64,000 nt of DNA from Acidobacteriota bacterium (GTDB lineage: Bacteria; Acidobacteriota; Thermoanaerobaculia; Multivoradales; J023): assembly GCA_029263315.1 (NCBI GenBank), contig JAJCXR010000046.1, positions 62,001 to 126,000 of the forward strand, read 5' to 3'. This document shows, one piece after another, positions 52,350 to 61,092 of this stretch. A program made the position numbers and the translations under genes. A model generated the notes under the pieces. It was not told the origin of the DNA, made no database searches, and was given only the letters and a program-made list of their open reading frames with translations. Within the stretch, counting starts at the first letter, position 1. Each line of letters starts with the position of its first letter.

Positions 52350-53962
52350 CCGGCGGGCCGGCCGTGGAAGCCTTCGTGGACCGAGGTCCCTCGATCGGCG
52401 TCCCGGCGTTGGTCAAAGGACGCTTGGTGATTCCGCCGCGCATCGCCATCGGTCGGCTTGAGACACAGGCTATGGCCGCAGCCGCTCGTGCCGGCCCCTC
52501 GGCCGCCGACCGGCTGCTTTGCTTCACGGTCGAAGAAGCCCAGGTGATCCGCTTGCCGGCGGTGGCCGAATCAGCCGCGACCGCCGAGCCTCGCTTCTTG
52601 ATTCACCCTCGGGTTGCGCCCGAGGCACTTCTGGAGCGCGATGCCCAAGCTCTTGCCAGCGGCCTCCACCAGCTCAGCGTAGCGGAAATTCTCGACTACG
52701 CCGCAGCCCTGCAACAAACCCTGGCTAACGAGATACCGCCGCTCGCCCGTGCCGCGGGTCTACTCGACGCCGCGGCCGACAGCGGGGATCACATGGGTCG
52801 ACTGTTCTTCGATCTCCTGCCCTCGCTCATCGACCCGGCGGCCCTCGGCACGGCGATCGATAGCGAGTTGGGTTCGCCGGATGTTCCCGGCCGCCGTTAT
52901 TTGGACGGCTGGGTCGAGGTCGCGGCGTCCACGCGGCGGGGCATGACCGCCCAGATGCGCGAGCATCTTTTTGCTGCAGATCCGGTCGCCGGCAAGTCGA
53001 CGCCGCGGGCTCACCGACGCGCCATGCCCACCCGCCAGCTCCACATCACCGCTGGTAACTCCCCAGCAGTTCCCTTGCTGTCGTTTCTTTGGGCCCTGGC
53101 GACCAAAGGCGCGGCGGTGCTCAAGACGCCCGCCGAGGCCACCATCGTCGGCGGTCTCTTGGCCATGGCACTGCATCGGGTCGATCCAAGCCATCCCATC
53201 ACCCGCCACACGTCCCTGGTCTACTGGCCGGGAGGCGATCCCGCCATGGAGAGTGTGCTCTTGGCGCGCGGCGCTTTCGATCGTGTGGTGGTGTGGGGCT
53301 CGCGCCAAACCGTGGACGACATCTCCCTCCGTACCGGCACCAAGACGGTGGTGATGCACCCTCGCTATGGCGTCAGCCTGATCGGCCAGGAGATCTTCCC
53401 CGAGCAGCTCCAAGAGGCTGCCGCTCTGGCTTCGACGGACACCATGATCGCCGATCAGCGAGCCTGCACCTCCTCGCTGGTGCACTATGTCGAGGCCTCT
53501 GAGGAAGACGCTTGGCGCTACTGCGCTGCCCTCGCCGCAGCCCTGGCCCGCTGGGACCAGGCCTTGCCTCCGCCACGGGGCAGTGGTGCCCAGAGTCGAT
53601 TGCGACGCCTCCGACGTGGCGCCCTCCTCGAAGGGCGCTGGTTCGAAAACGGCACGCCGGATGCCATCACCTCGGCCGTTGTCTGCATGCCGCACGCTTT
53701 TGATCTGTCCATTCACCCCATGTCGCGGTTGGTGATCGTACGTCCGGTTCCCAACCTCGAAACGGTGCTGCCCTTTCTGAGCAGCGCGGTGTCCACCGTT
53801 GGCATTTTTCCACCGGGCCGCCGACGGGCCTTGCGCGATGCCATCGCTGCCACCGGGGTGAGCAACGTGTTCCCACTCGGTGAGTGCGAGCTCGCCTACG
53901 CCGGAATGCCACACGATGGCATGCGGGTGCTCAGCGAAATGGTCAACTGGGTCAACGGCTGA
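52346..53962 (+). CDS. LuxC-like acyl-CoA/acyl reductase
   Basis: The 538-residue aldehyde dehydrogenase-superfamily protein resembles LuxC: HITAGNSPAVPLLSFLWALATKGAAVLKTPAEAT (NADP-binding half), TKTVVMHPRYGVSLIG and the catalytic Cys374 in DQRACTSSLVHY. LuxC reduces a fatty acyl group to the aldehyde. In this cluster the aldehyde could feed the aminotransferase upstream. The gene's last 11 bases overlap the convergent hydrolase gene. Confidence 0.85.
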   Translation: MTGGPAVEAFVDRGPSIGVPALVKGRLVIPPRIAIGRLETQAMAAAARAGPSAADRLLCFTVEEAQVIRLPAVAESAATAEPRFLIHPRVAPEALLERDAQALASGLHQLSVAEILDYAAALQQTLANEIPPLARAAGLLDAAADSGDHMGRLFFDLLPSLIDPAALGTAIDSELGSPDVPGRRYLDGWVEVAASTRRGMTAQMREHLFAADPVAGKSTPRAHRRAMPTRQLHITAGNSPAVPLLSFLWALATKGAAVLKTPAEATIVGGLLAMALHRVDPSHPITRHTSLVYWPGGDPAMESVLLARGAFDRVVVWGSRQTVDDISLRTGTKTVVMHPRYGVSLIGQEIFPEQLQEAAALASTDTMIADQRACTSSLVHYVEASEEDAWRYCAALAAALARWDQALPPPRGSGAQSRLRRLRRGALLEGRWFENGTPDAITSAVVCMPHAFDLSIHPMSRLVIVRPVPNLETVLPFLSSAVSTVGIFPPGRRRALRDAIAATGVSNVFPLGECELAYAGMPHDGMRVLSEMVNWVNG

Positions 53963-54782
53963 GCGGCGCCGGAACCTGTGTCCCATTGGCGCGCAGGTGG
54001 GCGTCGATGAGCGCCGCGCAGCGCTGTGGCGCCTGCAGCATGCACAGGTGCCCAATGTCCGGTAGGTAGACCCGTTCCGTCGCAGGTGCGGCGCGGTGGA
54101 TGATTTCGGCGCAACGCTTGAAGGCTGGCATCTCGTCGTCGCCGAGCAAGATCAGCAGTGGCGTCCGGATGCTCCGCAGCGCCCGTTCGGTTTGGGGCTG
54201 GCCGGTGAGATGGTGCATGGCGTTGGATTCCAACTCGCTCCAGCGATGGCGGCCGACCAATGCTTCGAGTGAGCGCCAGAGGTCGGAGTGGCGATCGAGG
54301 CCACGGAATATGGGGGAGGGCTCGTCCATCCAGACGGACACCAGGTGGGAACCGGGGCCGCGTCTTTGGAAGAGCTCGGCCAGGGCCTCGTAGACCCGCT
54401 GAGCCTCTGGGTCTTCGGGGCCGCCGGCCAGGGCCGGGGCACCGAGCACGATCGAGCGGAAAGCGCCAGGAAACTCCATGGCGATCTGTAACGCGATGAT
54501 CGTACCGAAGGACAGCGCCACGAGATGTCGGGCGTCCTGGGCCAGCGCGATGCGTCCCAATTCGCGGGCCAAGGTCGGCAAATCGTCGCCGTCAACGAGG
54601 GGTCGCGAAGCTCCATGACCCGGGAGATCGATCCCGATATGCCGCCACTCAGGCATCAGGGACCAAAGATCTTGCCAACTGCTGGCGTCCAGCGAATAGC
54701 CGTGGACCCAGAACACACCGTCTCCCGTGCCTTGGGCGAGGCGTCCGCTAAAACCCGGCGCCAATGTCGCCAGCTCGGCCAT
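53952..54782 (-). CDS. Alpha/beta hydrolase in biosynthetic cluster
   Basis: The 276-residue hydrolase has VFWVHGYSLDASSWQ as oxyanion region, IDLPGHGASRPL, the nucleophile in VALSFGTIIAL (Ser), an acid near LLILLGDDEMP and His in YLPDIGHLCM. It could act as a thioesterase or lactonase. It lies two bases after the Rieske stop on the same strand and is convergent with the LuxC-like gene. The Rieske-hydrolase pair is transcribed away from the rest of the cluster. Confidence 0.8.
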   Translation of the reverse strand: MAELATLAPGFSGRLAQGTGDGVFWVHGYSLDASSWQDLWSLMPEWRHIGIDLPGHGASRPLVDGDDLPTLARELGRIALAQDARHLVALSFGTIIALQIAMEFPGAFRSIVLGAPALAGGPEDPEAQRVYEALAELFQRRGPGSHLVSVWMDEPSPIFRGLDRHSDLWRSLEALVGRHRWSELESNAMHHLTGQPQTERALRSIRTPLLILLGDDEMPAFKRCAEIIHRAAPATERVYLPDIGHLCMLQAPQRCAALIDAHLRANGTQVPAPLSR

Positions 54783-54784
54783 GG

Positions 54785-55699
54785 TCAGGGCGCAGGCTGC
54801 GGCAAAAAATCGTCACAGAAGGCGTAGTAGGCGGCGACCAACTCGTCTCCAGGAGTGACGCGGTCACCGCGAACTGGCTTGGCTTGCACGGGAAGATGCT
54901 GCCAGATTTTTGCGTCCTGCTCGAGGGCTGTCCGGCTATCGCGCAGCAGAGCACGAACGGGCTCTTGGTCCGGCGCTCCGCCATCGGCGGCCGGTGGCAC
55001 GATCAGCGAGATCCGAATTTGGCACATGCCGTCGGCGTCGGGCGTCGCCGCGGTGAGGACATAGCTACTCGCAGCTCCATCGCCGAGTTGGGTCACACAA
55101 AGGTTGGGGCTGAAGATCCGCAACCGCAGATCGACTTCGCTCGCTGCCTCATCTTGCCACCGGTTGAGACGCGGTGTGCTCAGTCGTGCCCGCACGGCCA
55201 ATTCTCCGTTCCTGCTCTGCAAGCGGTTCAGCACTGGCACACTGGGAATCCCGTGCACCTCGGCGAAGTGATGCCCGTCCAAGGCGTTTTCGATCACCAA
55301 CTCGGGCGCCGTGCGCACCGCCAGAGTGAATCCCGGCACGAAGTAGTGGGTTTCGTCGAGATCGGCCAAAAAGGCTGCCAAGCCATGATCATGCGCCCCG
55401 TCGAGGAGCGTGAAGAGCAAGCCCCCGACGTTCAGTGTGTGGTAATGGCGCAGGCAGAAGCCGTCGTCACCTGGCGCCGAGAGGCCAATACGACGGCCGT
55501 GGAAGGGGCAAATGACGGCGTCGCCCTCGAGGCGACCCCCGTAGCCGAGATGGGCACCGCGATGGGGACAGCGAGCTGAAAAGATGTCGACTGCGTCCGC
55601 CCGCTGCACGATCAGCAGGTCCAGCTTGGCAATAGAGATCGGTGAGAAAGGTTTGTCAACTTCGCGTTCGAAGGCGACTTGATACCAACCTTGGTACAT
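54785..55699 (-). CDS. Rieske non-haem iron oxygenase
   Basis: From ATG 55699 the product has 304 residues. The Rieske cluster ligands are Cys44, His46, Cys64 and His67 (CPHRGAHLG, CPFHG). The mononuclear iron site is in ENALDGHHFAEVHGIP, the D/N-x2-H-x4-H layout of ring-hydroxylating-type oxygenases. Short length and the single-component look suggest a tailoring oxygenase rather than an aromatic dioxygenase subunit. The upstream frame to 55816 is rejected because the intergenic part is AT-rich and promoter-like. Likely hydroxylates or desaturates the cluster's product. Confidence 0.85.
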   Translation of the reverse strand: MYQGWYQVAFEREVDKPFSPISIAKLDLLIVQRADAVDIFSARCPHRGAHLGYGGRLEGDAVICPFHGRRIGLSAPGDDGFCLRHYHTLNVGGLLFTLLDGAHDHGLAAFLADLDETHYFVPGFTLAVRTAPELVIENALDGHHFAEVHGIPSVPVLNRLQSRNGELAVRARLSTPRLNRWQDEAASEVDLRLRIFSPNLCVTQLGDGAASSYVLTAATPDADGMCQIRISLIVPPAADGGAPDQEPVRALLRDSRTALEQDAKIWQHLPVQAKPVRGDRVTPGDELVAAYYAFCDDFLPQPAP

Positions 55700-55856
55700 C
55701 TCCGAAACTCCCAGGAAAAGAGGTTGATTTGCAAGCACTATATGTCTTATCATACGAGACTTCAATAATATAGCGCTCAGCGGTGTAGGAAAAAACGCTT
55801 CGCGACAATACAACACGGTGTTTCAGGAACGAAGTACTCCTTCAAGAGGTATGTAC
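55700..55856. promoter_or_regulatory. Divergent promoter region of the cluster
   Basis: This 157-bp gap between the Rieske and radical SAM genes, transcribed away from each other, is markedly AT-rich (TATATGTCTTATCATACGAG, CAATAATATAGCGC). It must hold both promoters. No clear -35/-10 pair could be assigned with confidence. Confidence 0.55.
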
Positions 55857-57191
55857 ATGAAAGTTCTGCTGATCTACCCAGATGCCCGCAAAGAGCTGAT
55901 CGGCTACGGCGATCTCGGTGCCATCGCTGAGCCTTTGGCGCTTGAGTACTTGGGCGCAGGTGCCCGCCTCGAGGGTCACGACGTCCGGATCCTCGACCTT
56001 CGCCTCCATCAAGACGCTCTCGAACGCACCCTGATCGACTATCGGCCCGATATTGTGGGGGTGACGGGTTACTCCATGCACGTCTTGCGAATGCTTCGCA
56101 TTTGCGGACGCATCAAGGAGATCACCCCCGACGCTTGGACGGTGTCCGGCGGCCATCATGCGACCTTGATGCCCGAAGATTTTTTCGAGCCGCAGGTCGA
56201 TTTTGTGGTCTGCGGCGAAGGTGTCGGGCCGTTCCGCAAACTTCTTGCACGGCTCGATGCAGGCGATGCGATCACCGATATCGCCGGCCTCTGGTCGCGA
56301 ATCGACGGCACGTTCGTCAGCGGCGGCGCCCCCGAACCGTTCTCCGTCAACGATCTGCCGCGGCCAGACCGTACCCTCACCGCCGCCGATCGCGATGCCT
56401 ACTTCATTGACTGGATGAAGCCCATTGCATTGCTCCGAACCACCGTCGGCTGCCCCTACCGCTGCTCCTTTTGCTCGCTGTGGAAGATCATGGACGGGCG
56501 CTATTACTTGCGCGATATCGAGCAGGTGGTTGACGAAATCGCCTCCGTAGAGGAACGCTACATCTTCTTCGTCGATGACGAGGCCTTTGTCAACGCCAAG
56601 CGGATGACCCGGTTGGCCCACGCGATCCGCGCCCGGGGCCTCGACAAACGTTACTTCTCCTATTGCCGCATCGACACCCTGCTGCGCCACCGCGAGATGA
56701 TGAAACTGTGGCGAGAGGTTGGTTTAGAACGCCTTTTCATCGGCATCGAAGCCACCTCGGATCGCGAGCTCGACGACTACAACAAGCGGATCGGTGTCGC
56801 CCAGATCGAGGATGGCCTGCGCTTTGCCCGCCAGATCGGTATCGGTATCTTCGCTGGATTTGTCGTCAACACCGATTACGCCGCCGCCGACTTCAAGCAT
56901 CTCGAGCGCTTTATCCGCCACAACCAGATCGACTATCCGTCGTTCACCGTGCTGACGCCAATCCCCGGCACGGCAGCGCTCGAGAGCTTCGACCACATCC
57001 AGGAAATGCAACTCAATGGCCGGCCTAATTGGGAGCTTTTCGACCTTCAGCACCCAGTGGTCGAAACTCGGCTGCCGAAGCGCGAGTTCAAGCGGCGATA
57101 CAAAAGCCTTTACCGCGTATTCAGCGAGAAGTATTCAATTTACCGCGACAGTGTACGGTTGCGTGATGCATCAGGCGGATTCGTCGCCTAA
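55857..57191 (+). CDS. B12-binding-domain radical SAM enzyme
   Basis: From ATG 55857 after AAGAGGT, the product has 444 residues. Residues 1-130 form a cobalamin-binding-like Rossmann domain (MKVLLIYPDARK, DIVGVTGYSMH, VSGGHHATLMPEDF); a DxHxxG motif is not obvious. The radical SAM core has Cys199-x3-Cys203-x2-Cys206 (GCPYRCSFC), FVDDEAF and LFIGIEATSDRELD. Such enzymes methylate unreactive carbons or rearrange skeletons. It may C-methylate the peptide or its lipid-like partner. It is followed after 32 bp by the leader-binding gene. Confidence 0.88.
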   Translation: MKVLLIYPDARKELIGYGDLGAIAEPLALEYLGAGARLEGHDVRILDLRLHQDALERTLIDYRPDIVGVTGYSMHVLRMLRICGRIKEITPDAWTVSGGHHATLMPEDFFEPQVDFVVCGEGVGPFRKLLARLDAGDAITDIAGLWSRIDGTFVSGGAPEPFSVNDLPRPDRTLTAADRDAYFIDWMKPIALLRTTVGCPYRCSFCSLWKIMDGRYYLRDIEQVVDEIASVEERYIFFVDDEAFVNAKRMTRLAHAIRARGLDKRYFSYCRIDTLLRHREMMKLWREVGLERLFIGIEATSDRELDDYNKRIGVAQIEDGLRFARQIGIGIFAGFVVNTDYAAADFKHLERFIRHNQIDYPSFTVLTPIPGTAALESFDHIQEMQLNGRPNWELFDLQHPVVETRLPKREFKRRYKSLYRVFSEKYSIYRDSVRLRDASGGFVA

Positions 57192-57223
57192 TGTAAGCGC
57201 CCTTCAAAGGAATCGAGCAGACC

Positions 57224-58315
57224 ATGAGGATGGACCTTTCACCGGAAAAGTGGCGAGCGTTGCCCATCCAGCTCATCGAGATCCCCAACGGGCTGGTGCT
57301 GAAGAGGGGGAGGGTCGAGGTCAAGATCCTCGGTGATGGCATCGCCAACGTTCTGGAATTACTGCTCGAAACCGCCTCAGGGACCGGTGCGACCGAGGCC
57401 GAGCTACTGGCGCTCTTCGCGGCCCCGGACCAAGCCAACATAGAATCGTTGATCCAACATCTGATCAGTCGGCGACTTCTCGTCCCGGTATCCGCCGACA
57501 CCCCGTCGGCCACGGACCTCGAGAGCCCAGAAAGTGTTTTCTACTGGCACTTCGGTCGCACCGAGGAAGAGATCGTGGGGCGCCTCGACGACCAGCGCAT
57601 CGTGATCATCGGAGTCAACTACATCTCCCGCCAATTGGTTGTCAGCCTCGCGGCATGCGGCGCCAAAGACATTGAAGTTCGTGACAGTCCGTTGTTGCGC
57701 AACCAATCCCTATTCGACGCTGGGGGTGAGCTGCGGCCGGACGTCTGGCCGGCGGACATAGAGCCGCCGACACCGCTCCGTCTCGGCGCCCGTGACATCG
57801 ATCCCCAGGATTTCGACTGCCTGGTGGCGACGACGGACTCCGGGGCCAAGACGTTGCTGCGTCCCTGGAACGAGCTCTGCCACCTGCACAAGCGTCCGTT
57901 CTTGCCGATCGTGCTCAAAGACCTCTTTGGCTACATAGGACCTCTGGTCGTTCCGGAAGAGACCGCCTGCTTCGAATGCCTGCGGCTGCGGGAGCGGGCC
58001 AATGACAGCGATCCGGCCATGCGGCGGCTGGTCGACTCCGCCACGGCGGGCCCCGAGACGCCGGTTGGTTTCCTGCCACCGATGGCTTCCAGCCTGGGCG
58101 ATATCGCCGCGCTCGAGCTGATCAAATTCTTTGCCTTCGGCACCCCCTTTTGGCGCGCCGGAACGTTGATCGAAGTCAACCTCCTGAGGCCCGACATCAC
58201 CGCCCGCAAGGTGCTCAAGATGCCGCGCTGTCCGGTCTGTACGCCGCTCGAAGATCGCCCCACACTGTCGTCCGTAGGGAGAAGCACCATGGCCATGCAG
58301 GGGGAGGAAGCATGA
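57224..58315 (+). CDS. TOMM leader-binding / E1-like cyclodehydratase partner, copy 1
   Basis: The 363-residue protein belongs to the E1-like (ThiF-fold) group that binds TOMM precursor leaders. It has an N-terminal leader-binding (RRE-like) domain (PIQLIEIPNGLVLKRG), a Rossmann-like RIVIIGVNYISRQLVVSL, and zinc cysteines in ACFECLRLRE and RCPVCTP. A GFLPPMASSLGDIAALELIKFF helix is typical. In thiazole/oxazole biosynthesis this protein presents the precursor to YcaO. Its stop overlaps the YcaO start by four bases. The copy at 61093 shares the layout but not close identity. Confidence 0.87.
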   Translation: MRMDLSPEKWRALPIQLIEIPNGLVLKRGRVEVKILGDGIANVLELLLETASGTGATEAELLALFAAPDQANIESLIQHLISRRLLVPVSADTPSATDLESPESVFYWHFGRTEEEIVGRLDDQRIVIIGVNYISRQLVVSLAACGAKDIEVRDSPLLRNQSLFDAGGELRPDVWPADIEPPTPLRLGARDIDPQDFDCLVATTDSGAKTLLRPWNELCHLHKRPFLPIVLKDLFGYIGPLVVPEETACFECLRLRERANDSDPAMRRLVDSATAGPETPVGFLPPMASSLGDIAALELIKFFAFGTPFWRAGTLIEVNLLRPDITARKVLKMPRCPVCTPLEDRPTLSSVGRSTMAMQGEEA

Positions 58316-59661
58316 GCCTGTCCAGCACTTGCCAGCACCACCTGCGGAGCGTCGCCGAGCACACCATCGACGCTCACGTCGGACTCGTCCACAGTTTGGT
58401 GCCACTGGACCTCGAAGCGGGGGCGCCGCCGTTCTTCCATTTCGCCGCCCAGCTGTGCAATCTGCAAGCCTGCGGCTGGCAAACCAATGCCGCGCGCATG
58501 GAAGGTGCTTCGGCGGTGCGCGACTTGGCGGCGATGGCGGCGCTCACCGAGGCCCTACGCTTCTATGCGGCAGGTTTTTACGCCCGCAACGAGCTTGCGC
58601 TGTTGCGCTACGACGATGCCCCCGAGACCTGCATCGACCCATCGTGCTTCGCTCTCTTCAGTGATCAACAATACCAGCGCCCTGAGCTGCGCTTCGCTCC
58701 GTTCGACGCCGCCACCGCCGTGCGCTGGGTACCTGGCCAAGACCTCGGCAGCGGTGTGCCATGCCACCTGCCCGCCGCCTTCGTGATGGTCCCTTACGAG
58801 GTCCGCGAAGATGACGAGGAGGCCTGCATAGCGCCCGCCTCATCCGGCGGACTGGCCTGCGGCTGCAGTTGGGAGCAGACGATCATCACGGCGATTTGTG
58901 GCGCCATTCGCGACGACGTGGCAGCCATCGTATGGCAGCGCCGCTTGCCCATGCCGCAACTCCGCGTCGAAACCTTGAGCGACCTCAACTACGCACTGGT
59001 CGAGCGCTTCGAGAGCGTCGGCGGACACATCACTCTCATCGATGCCACATTGGACCTGGCCGTACCCACCGTCCTTGCCTGCCTCCGCTCCAAGAACGAG
59101 GGCGCGCCGTCCCTGGTGTTCGCCGCCGCCGCTCATCCGGACCCCGAACAAGCGGTAAGGGCTGTGCTCGAAGAGCTCGCGTTGGTCGAACGGTATGGCC
59201 AGGAGATCCGTAGCAGCCAACTGGACAGGTCGGTCAACGGGGCCGCTAGCCCCATCGTCGATCAGATCGGTCATCTCGGCTATTGGTGCGAGCACGAGCA
59301 CGCCAGTCAGGCGGATTTCCTCTTCCGTTCGAGCGAACGGGTCGAATTCCACTCGCTCATCAGTCTCGACGCGGGCGAACCCACCGCGACGCTCAAACAA
59401 CTGATCGACCGGCTCACCGCAGCCGGTTACCGAGCGCTGGTCGCCAACCTCACCACACCAGACCTGCGCAACCTCGGACTCTACGTACTGCGCGCCGTGA
59501 TCCCAGGTCTGCAACCGCTGTTCACCGGCCAGCACAGCCAGGCCCTGGGCGGCGACCGACTGCGTAAAGTGCCTGGCCTCCTGGGCATCCAAGGCGCCGA
59601 GATCGACCCCAAAGCCGGATTTTTACCCCATCCCTTTCTCAACCGCGGGCTAGCAAGTTGA
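58312..59661 (+). CDS. YcaO-domain protein, copy 1 (degenerate active site)
   Basis: This 449-residue YcaO-fold protein aligns along its whole length with the second YcaO at 62180. The ATP/Mg2+-binding motifs differ: the second copy's GEAVERY is TEALRFY here, and its EVIERDA is GAIRDDV here, so several glutamates and both arginines are replaced. The C-terminus also continues past PHPF (PHPFLNRGLAS) instead of ending in the Pro-rich tail. It is therefore probably inactive as an ATP-dependent cyclodehydratase and may act as a scaffold or half of a heterodimer. Its ATG overlaps the preceding stop (ATGA). Confidence 0.85.
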   Translation: MSLSSTCQHHLRSVAEHTIDAHVGLVHSLVPLDLEAGAPPFFHFAAQLCNLQACGWQTNAARMEGASAVRDLAAMAALTEALRFYAAGFYARNELALLRYDDAPETCIDPSCFALFSDQQYQRPELRFAPFDAATAVRWVPGQDLGSGVPCHLPAAFVMVPYEVREDDEEACIAPASSGGLACGCSWEQTIITAICGAIRDDVAAIVWQRRLPMPQLRVETLSDLNYALVERFESVGGHITLIDATLDLAVPTVLACLRSKNEGAPSLVFAAAAHPDPEQAVRAVLEELALVERYGQEIRSSQLDRSVNGAASPIVDQIGHLGYWCEHEHASQADFLFRSSERVEFHSLISLDAGEPTATLKQLIDRLTAAGYRALVANLTTPDLRNLGLYVLRAVIPGLQPLFTGQHSQALGGDRLRKVPGLLGIQGAEIDPKAGFLPHPFLNRGLAS

Positions 59662-60467
59662 TGCGTCAGCATTGGCATCAGTGGGTTCAGCCCGACAGCG
59701 CTGACGAAACAGCGTGGGAGCTGTTTCATGAGAACAGCAAGATGGATCGGTTCACCCATCCGATGGACGATCCCGGGGCGATCGCCTGGATGCAACAGGT
59801 CTCCCAGACGCTGTCCTACGATCAGCTGCCGGCCGTACCACTGCCTCAGACTTCGGAGCCACTGACCATGGCGTTGGGCGAAGCCATCGCCGCACGCCGG
59901 ACACCACAACGCCTGAGCCGGGACACAATCAGCCTCGAGTCGCTCACCACCATCCTGCACAGCGCCTATGGCGTGACGCAGAGTGCCGCCCAGAGCCGGG
60001 CTCGACGGCCGCTGCGAAGCGTGCCCTCGGCAGGTGCGCTCTTCCCGCTCGAGATCTTTTTCCACACTCGATCGGTCACCGATCTCGAACCCGGCCTCTA
60101 TCACTACAACCCTATTCGCCACGAGTTGCGGCGTCTGCGCCAAGGGGACCAGGCGGCAAAGATCGCCTCAGCGCTGATGCAAAAACAGCTCGCAGTGGAG
60201 GCTTCGCTCATCCTGATGATCGGCGCCATGCTCGAGCGCAGCGTCGGCAAGTATGGCGATCGAGGTTACCGGTTCGCGTTACTGGAAGCGGGTCACGTGG
60301 CCCAGAATATCAACCTGGCAGCCTGTGCCTTAGGGTTGGCAAGTATCGATCTCGGTGGTTACCAAGATCGTCTTCTTGACCGTCTCTTGGGCTTCGATGG
60401 CTTGCTGCAATCCGTGCTTTATGCCGTCGCCGTTGGCGGCATTGTCGAGGACCCAGAAGGGCTCTAG
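59661..60467 (+). CDS. SagB-type azoline dehydrogenase, copy 1
   Basis: The 268-residue nitroreductase-fold FMN enzyme has AWELFHENSKMDRF at the N-terminus, RRTPQRLSRDTISL, RSVPSAGALFPLEIFFHT and SVGKYGDRGYRFALLEAGHVAQNINLAACALGL. The KY pair in GKYGDRGYR corresponds to the catalytic Lys-Tyr of characterised azoline dehydrogenases, and FMN contacts look kept. It oxidises thiazolines to thiazoles. ATG overlaps the YcaO stop by one base (TGATG). Directly precedes the precursor gene. Confidence 0.87.
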   Translation: MRQHWHQWVQPDSADETAWELFHENSKMDRFTHPMDDPGAIAWMQQVSQTLSYDQLPAVPLPQTSEPLTMALGEAIAARRTPQRLSRDTISLESLTTILHSAYGVTQSAAQSRARRPLRSVPSAGALFPLEIFFHTRSVTDLEPGLYHYNPIRHELRRLRQGDQAAKIASALMQKQLAVEASLILMIGAMLERSVGKYGDRGYRFALLEAGHVAQNINLAACALGLASIDLGGYQDRLLDRLLGFDGLLQSVLYAVAVGGIVEDPEGL

Positions 60468-60525
60468 ACAATAGGTTTGATAACCGTCCCTAGCCGGGAC
60501 ACAGATCCAAAGAAAGGTAGAAAAG

Positions 60526-60945
60526 ATGGCAAAATTCAATCCCAAGAGTCGCGACGAGTTGGCGAAGTACGCCACCGAGGGTCCGTTGCCCACGTCAGAG
60601 AAGCAGAGTCTTCACAACGAGCTCCTGCAAACGGTCTCCGATATGGGTTTCGCTGACGGTGACCTGCGTCAGGTGCCGACAACCGTTCGCCAAATGACGG
60701 TGGCGGATCTTAACGACTTCGCACGCAAGATGTCGGGTGTTCCGCAGAACAACCCGTTGGTGAACAAGTTGACGGTCAAGGATATTCAAGGCGTCGAATT
60801 CTTGTTCGGTGCGACAAAGAACGCGGCTTTGTCTCGCGTCGCCTCCGTCGACGAGCTCGCGGAGCTCGAGATCGACGTGTCGTGCTGCTGTTGCACCCCG
60901 TGCTGCTGCTGCGCTGCGACCGACGTACAGCCCTTTGCAGCTTGA
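60526..60945 (+). CDS. Thiazole/oxazole-type RiPP precursor, CCCC-TP-CCCC core
   Basis: The 139-residue peptide follows AAAGG. Residues 1-118 look like a long helical leader without export signal (PTSEKQSLHNELLQTVSDMG, VASVDELAELEIDV). The core is residues 119-139: SCCCCTPCCCCAATDVQPFAA cannot be quoted whole here, but it contains Ser119, Cys120-123, Thr124, Pro125, Cys126-129 and a short Ala/Thr/Pro tail. Eight Cys in two runs of four, plus Ser and Thr, are ideal substrates for azole formation. It lies between two sets of azole-forming enzymes. The mature product, if all Cys react, would carry up to eight thiazoles. The leader/core cut site is unknown. Confidence 0.92.
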   Translation: MAKFNPKSRDELAKYATEGPLPTSEKQSLHNELLQTVSDMGFADGDLRQVPTTVRQMTVADLNDFARKMSGVPQNNPLVNKLTVKDIQGVEFLFGATKNAALSRVASVDELAELEIDVSCCCCTPCCCCAATDVQPFAA

Positions 60946-60979
60946 GAGCGCTGAAAACAGCCGTTCGCTCAACACCAAG

Positions 60980-61013
60980 GCCGGCATTCCGCCGCCAGCG
61001 GCGGAATGTCGGC
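60980..61013 (+). terminator. Hairpin after precursor gene (terminator or attenuator)
   Basis: A 15-bp stem with one G-U wobble (GCCGGCATTCCGCCG with CGGCGGAATGTCGGC) closes a CCAG tetraloop 35 bases after the precursor stop. There is no T-run after it; an A-rich stretch follows. Position between a high-demand precursor and the next enzyme set suggests mRNA stabilisation or partial termination. Confidence 0.55.
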
Positions 61014-61092
61014 AAAACAAATCTAGCGACTGCATAGCTCGACGACCTGGGTGGTTCGTCTTTCCTCTTCGTCTTGCAGATTAGGAAGTGGT

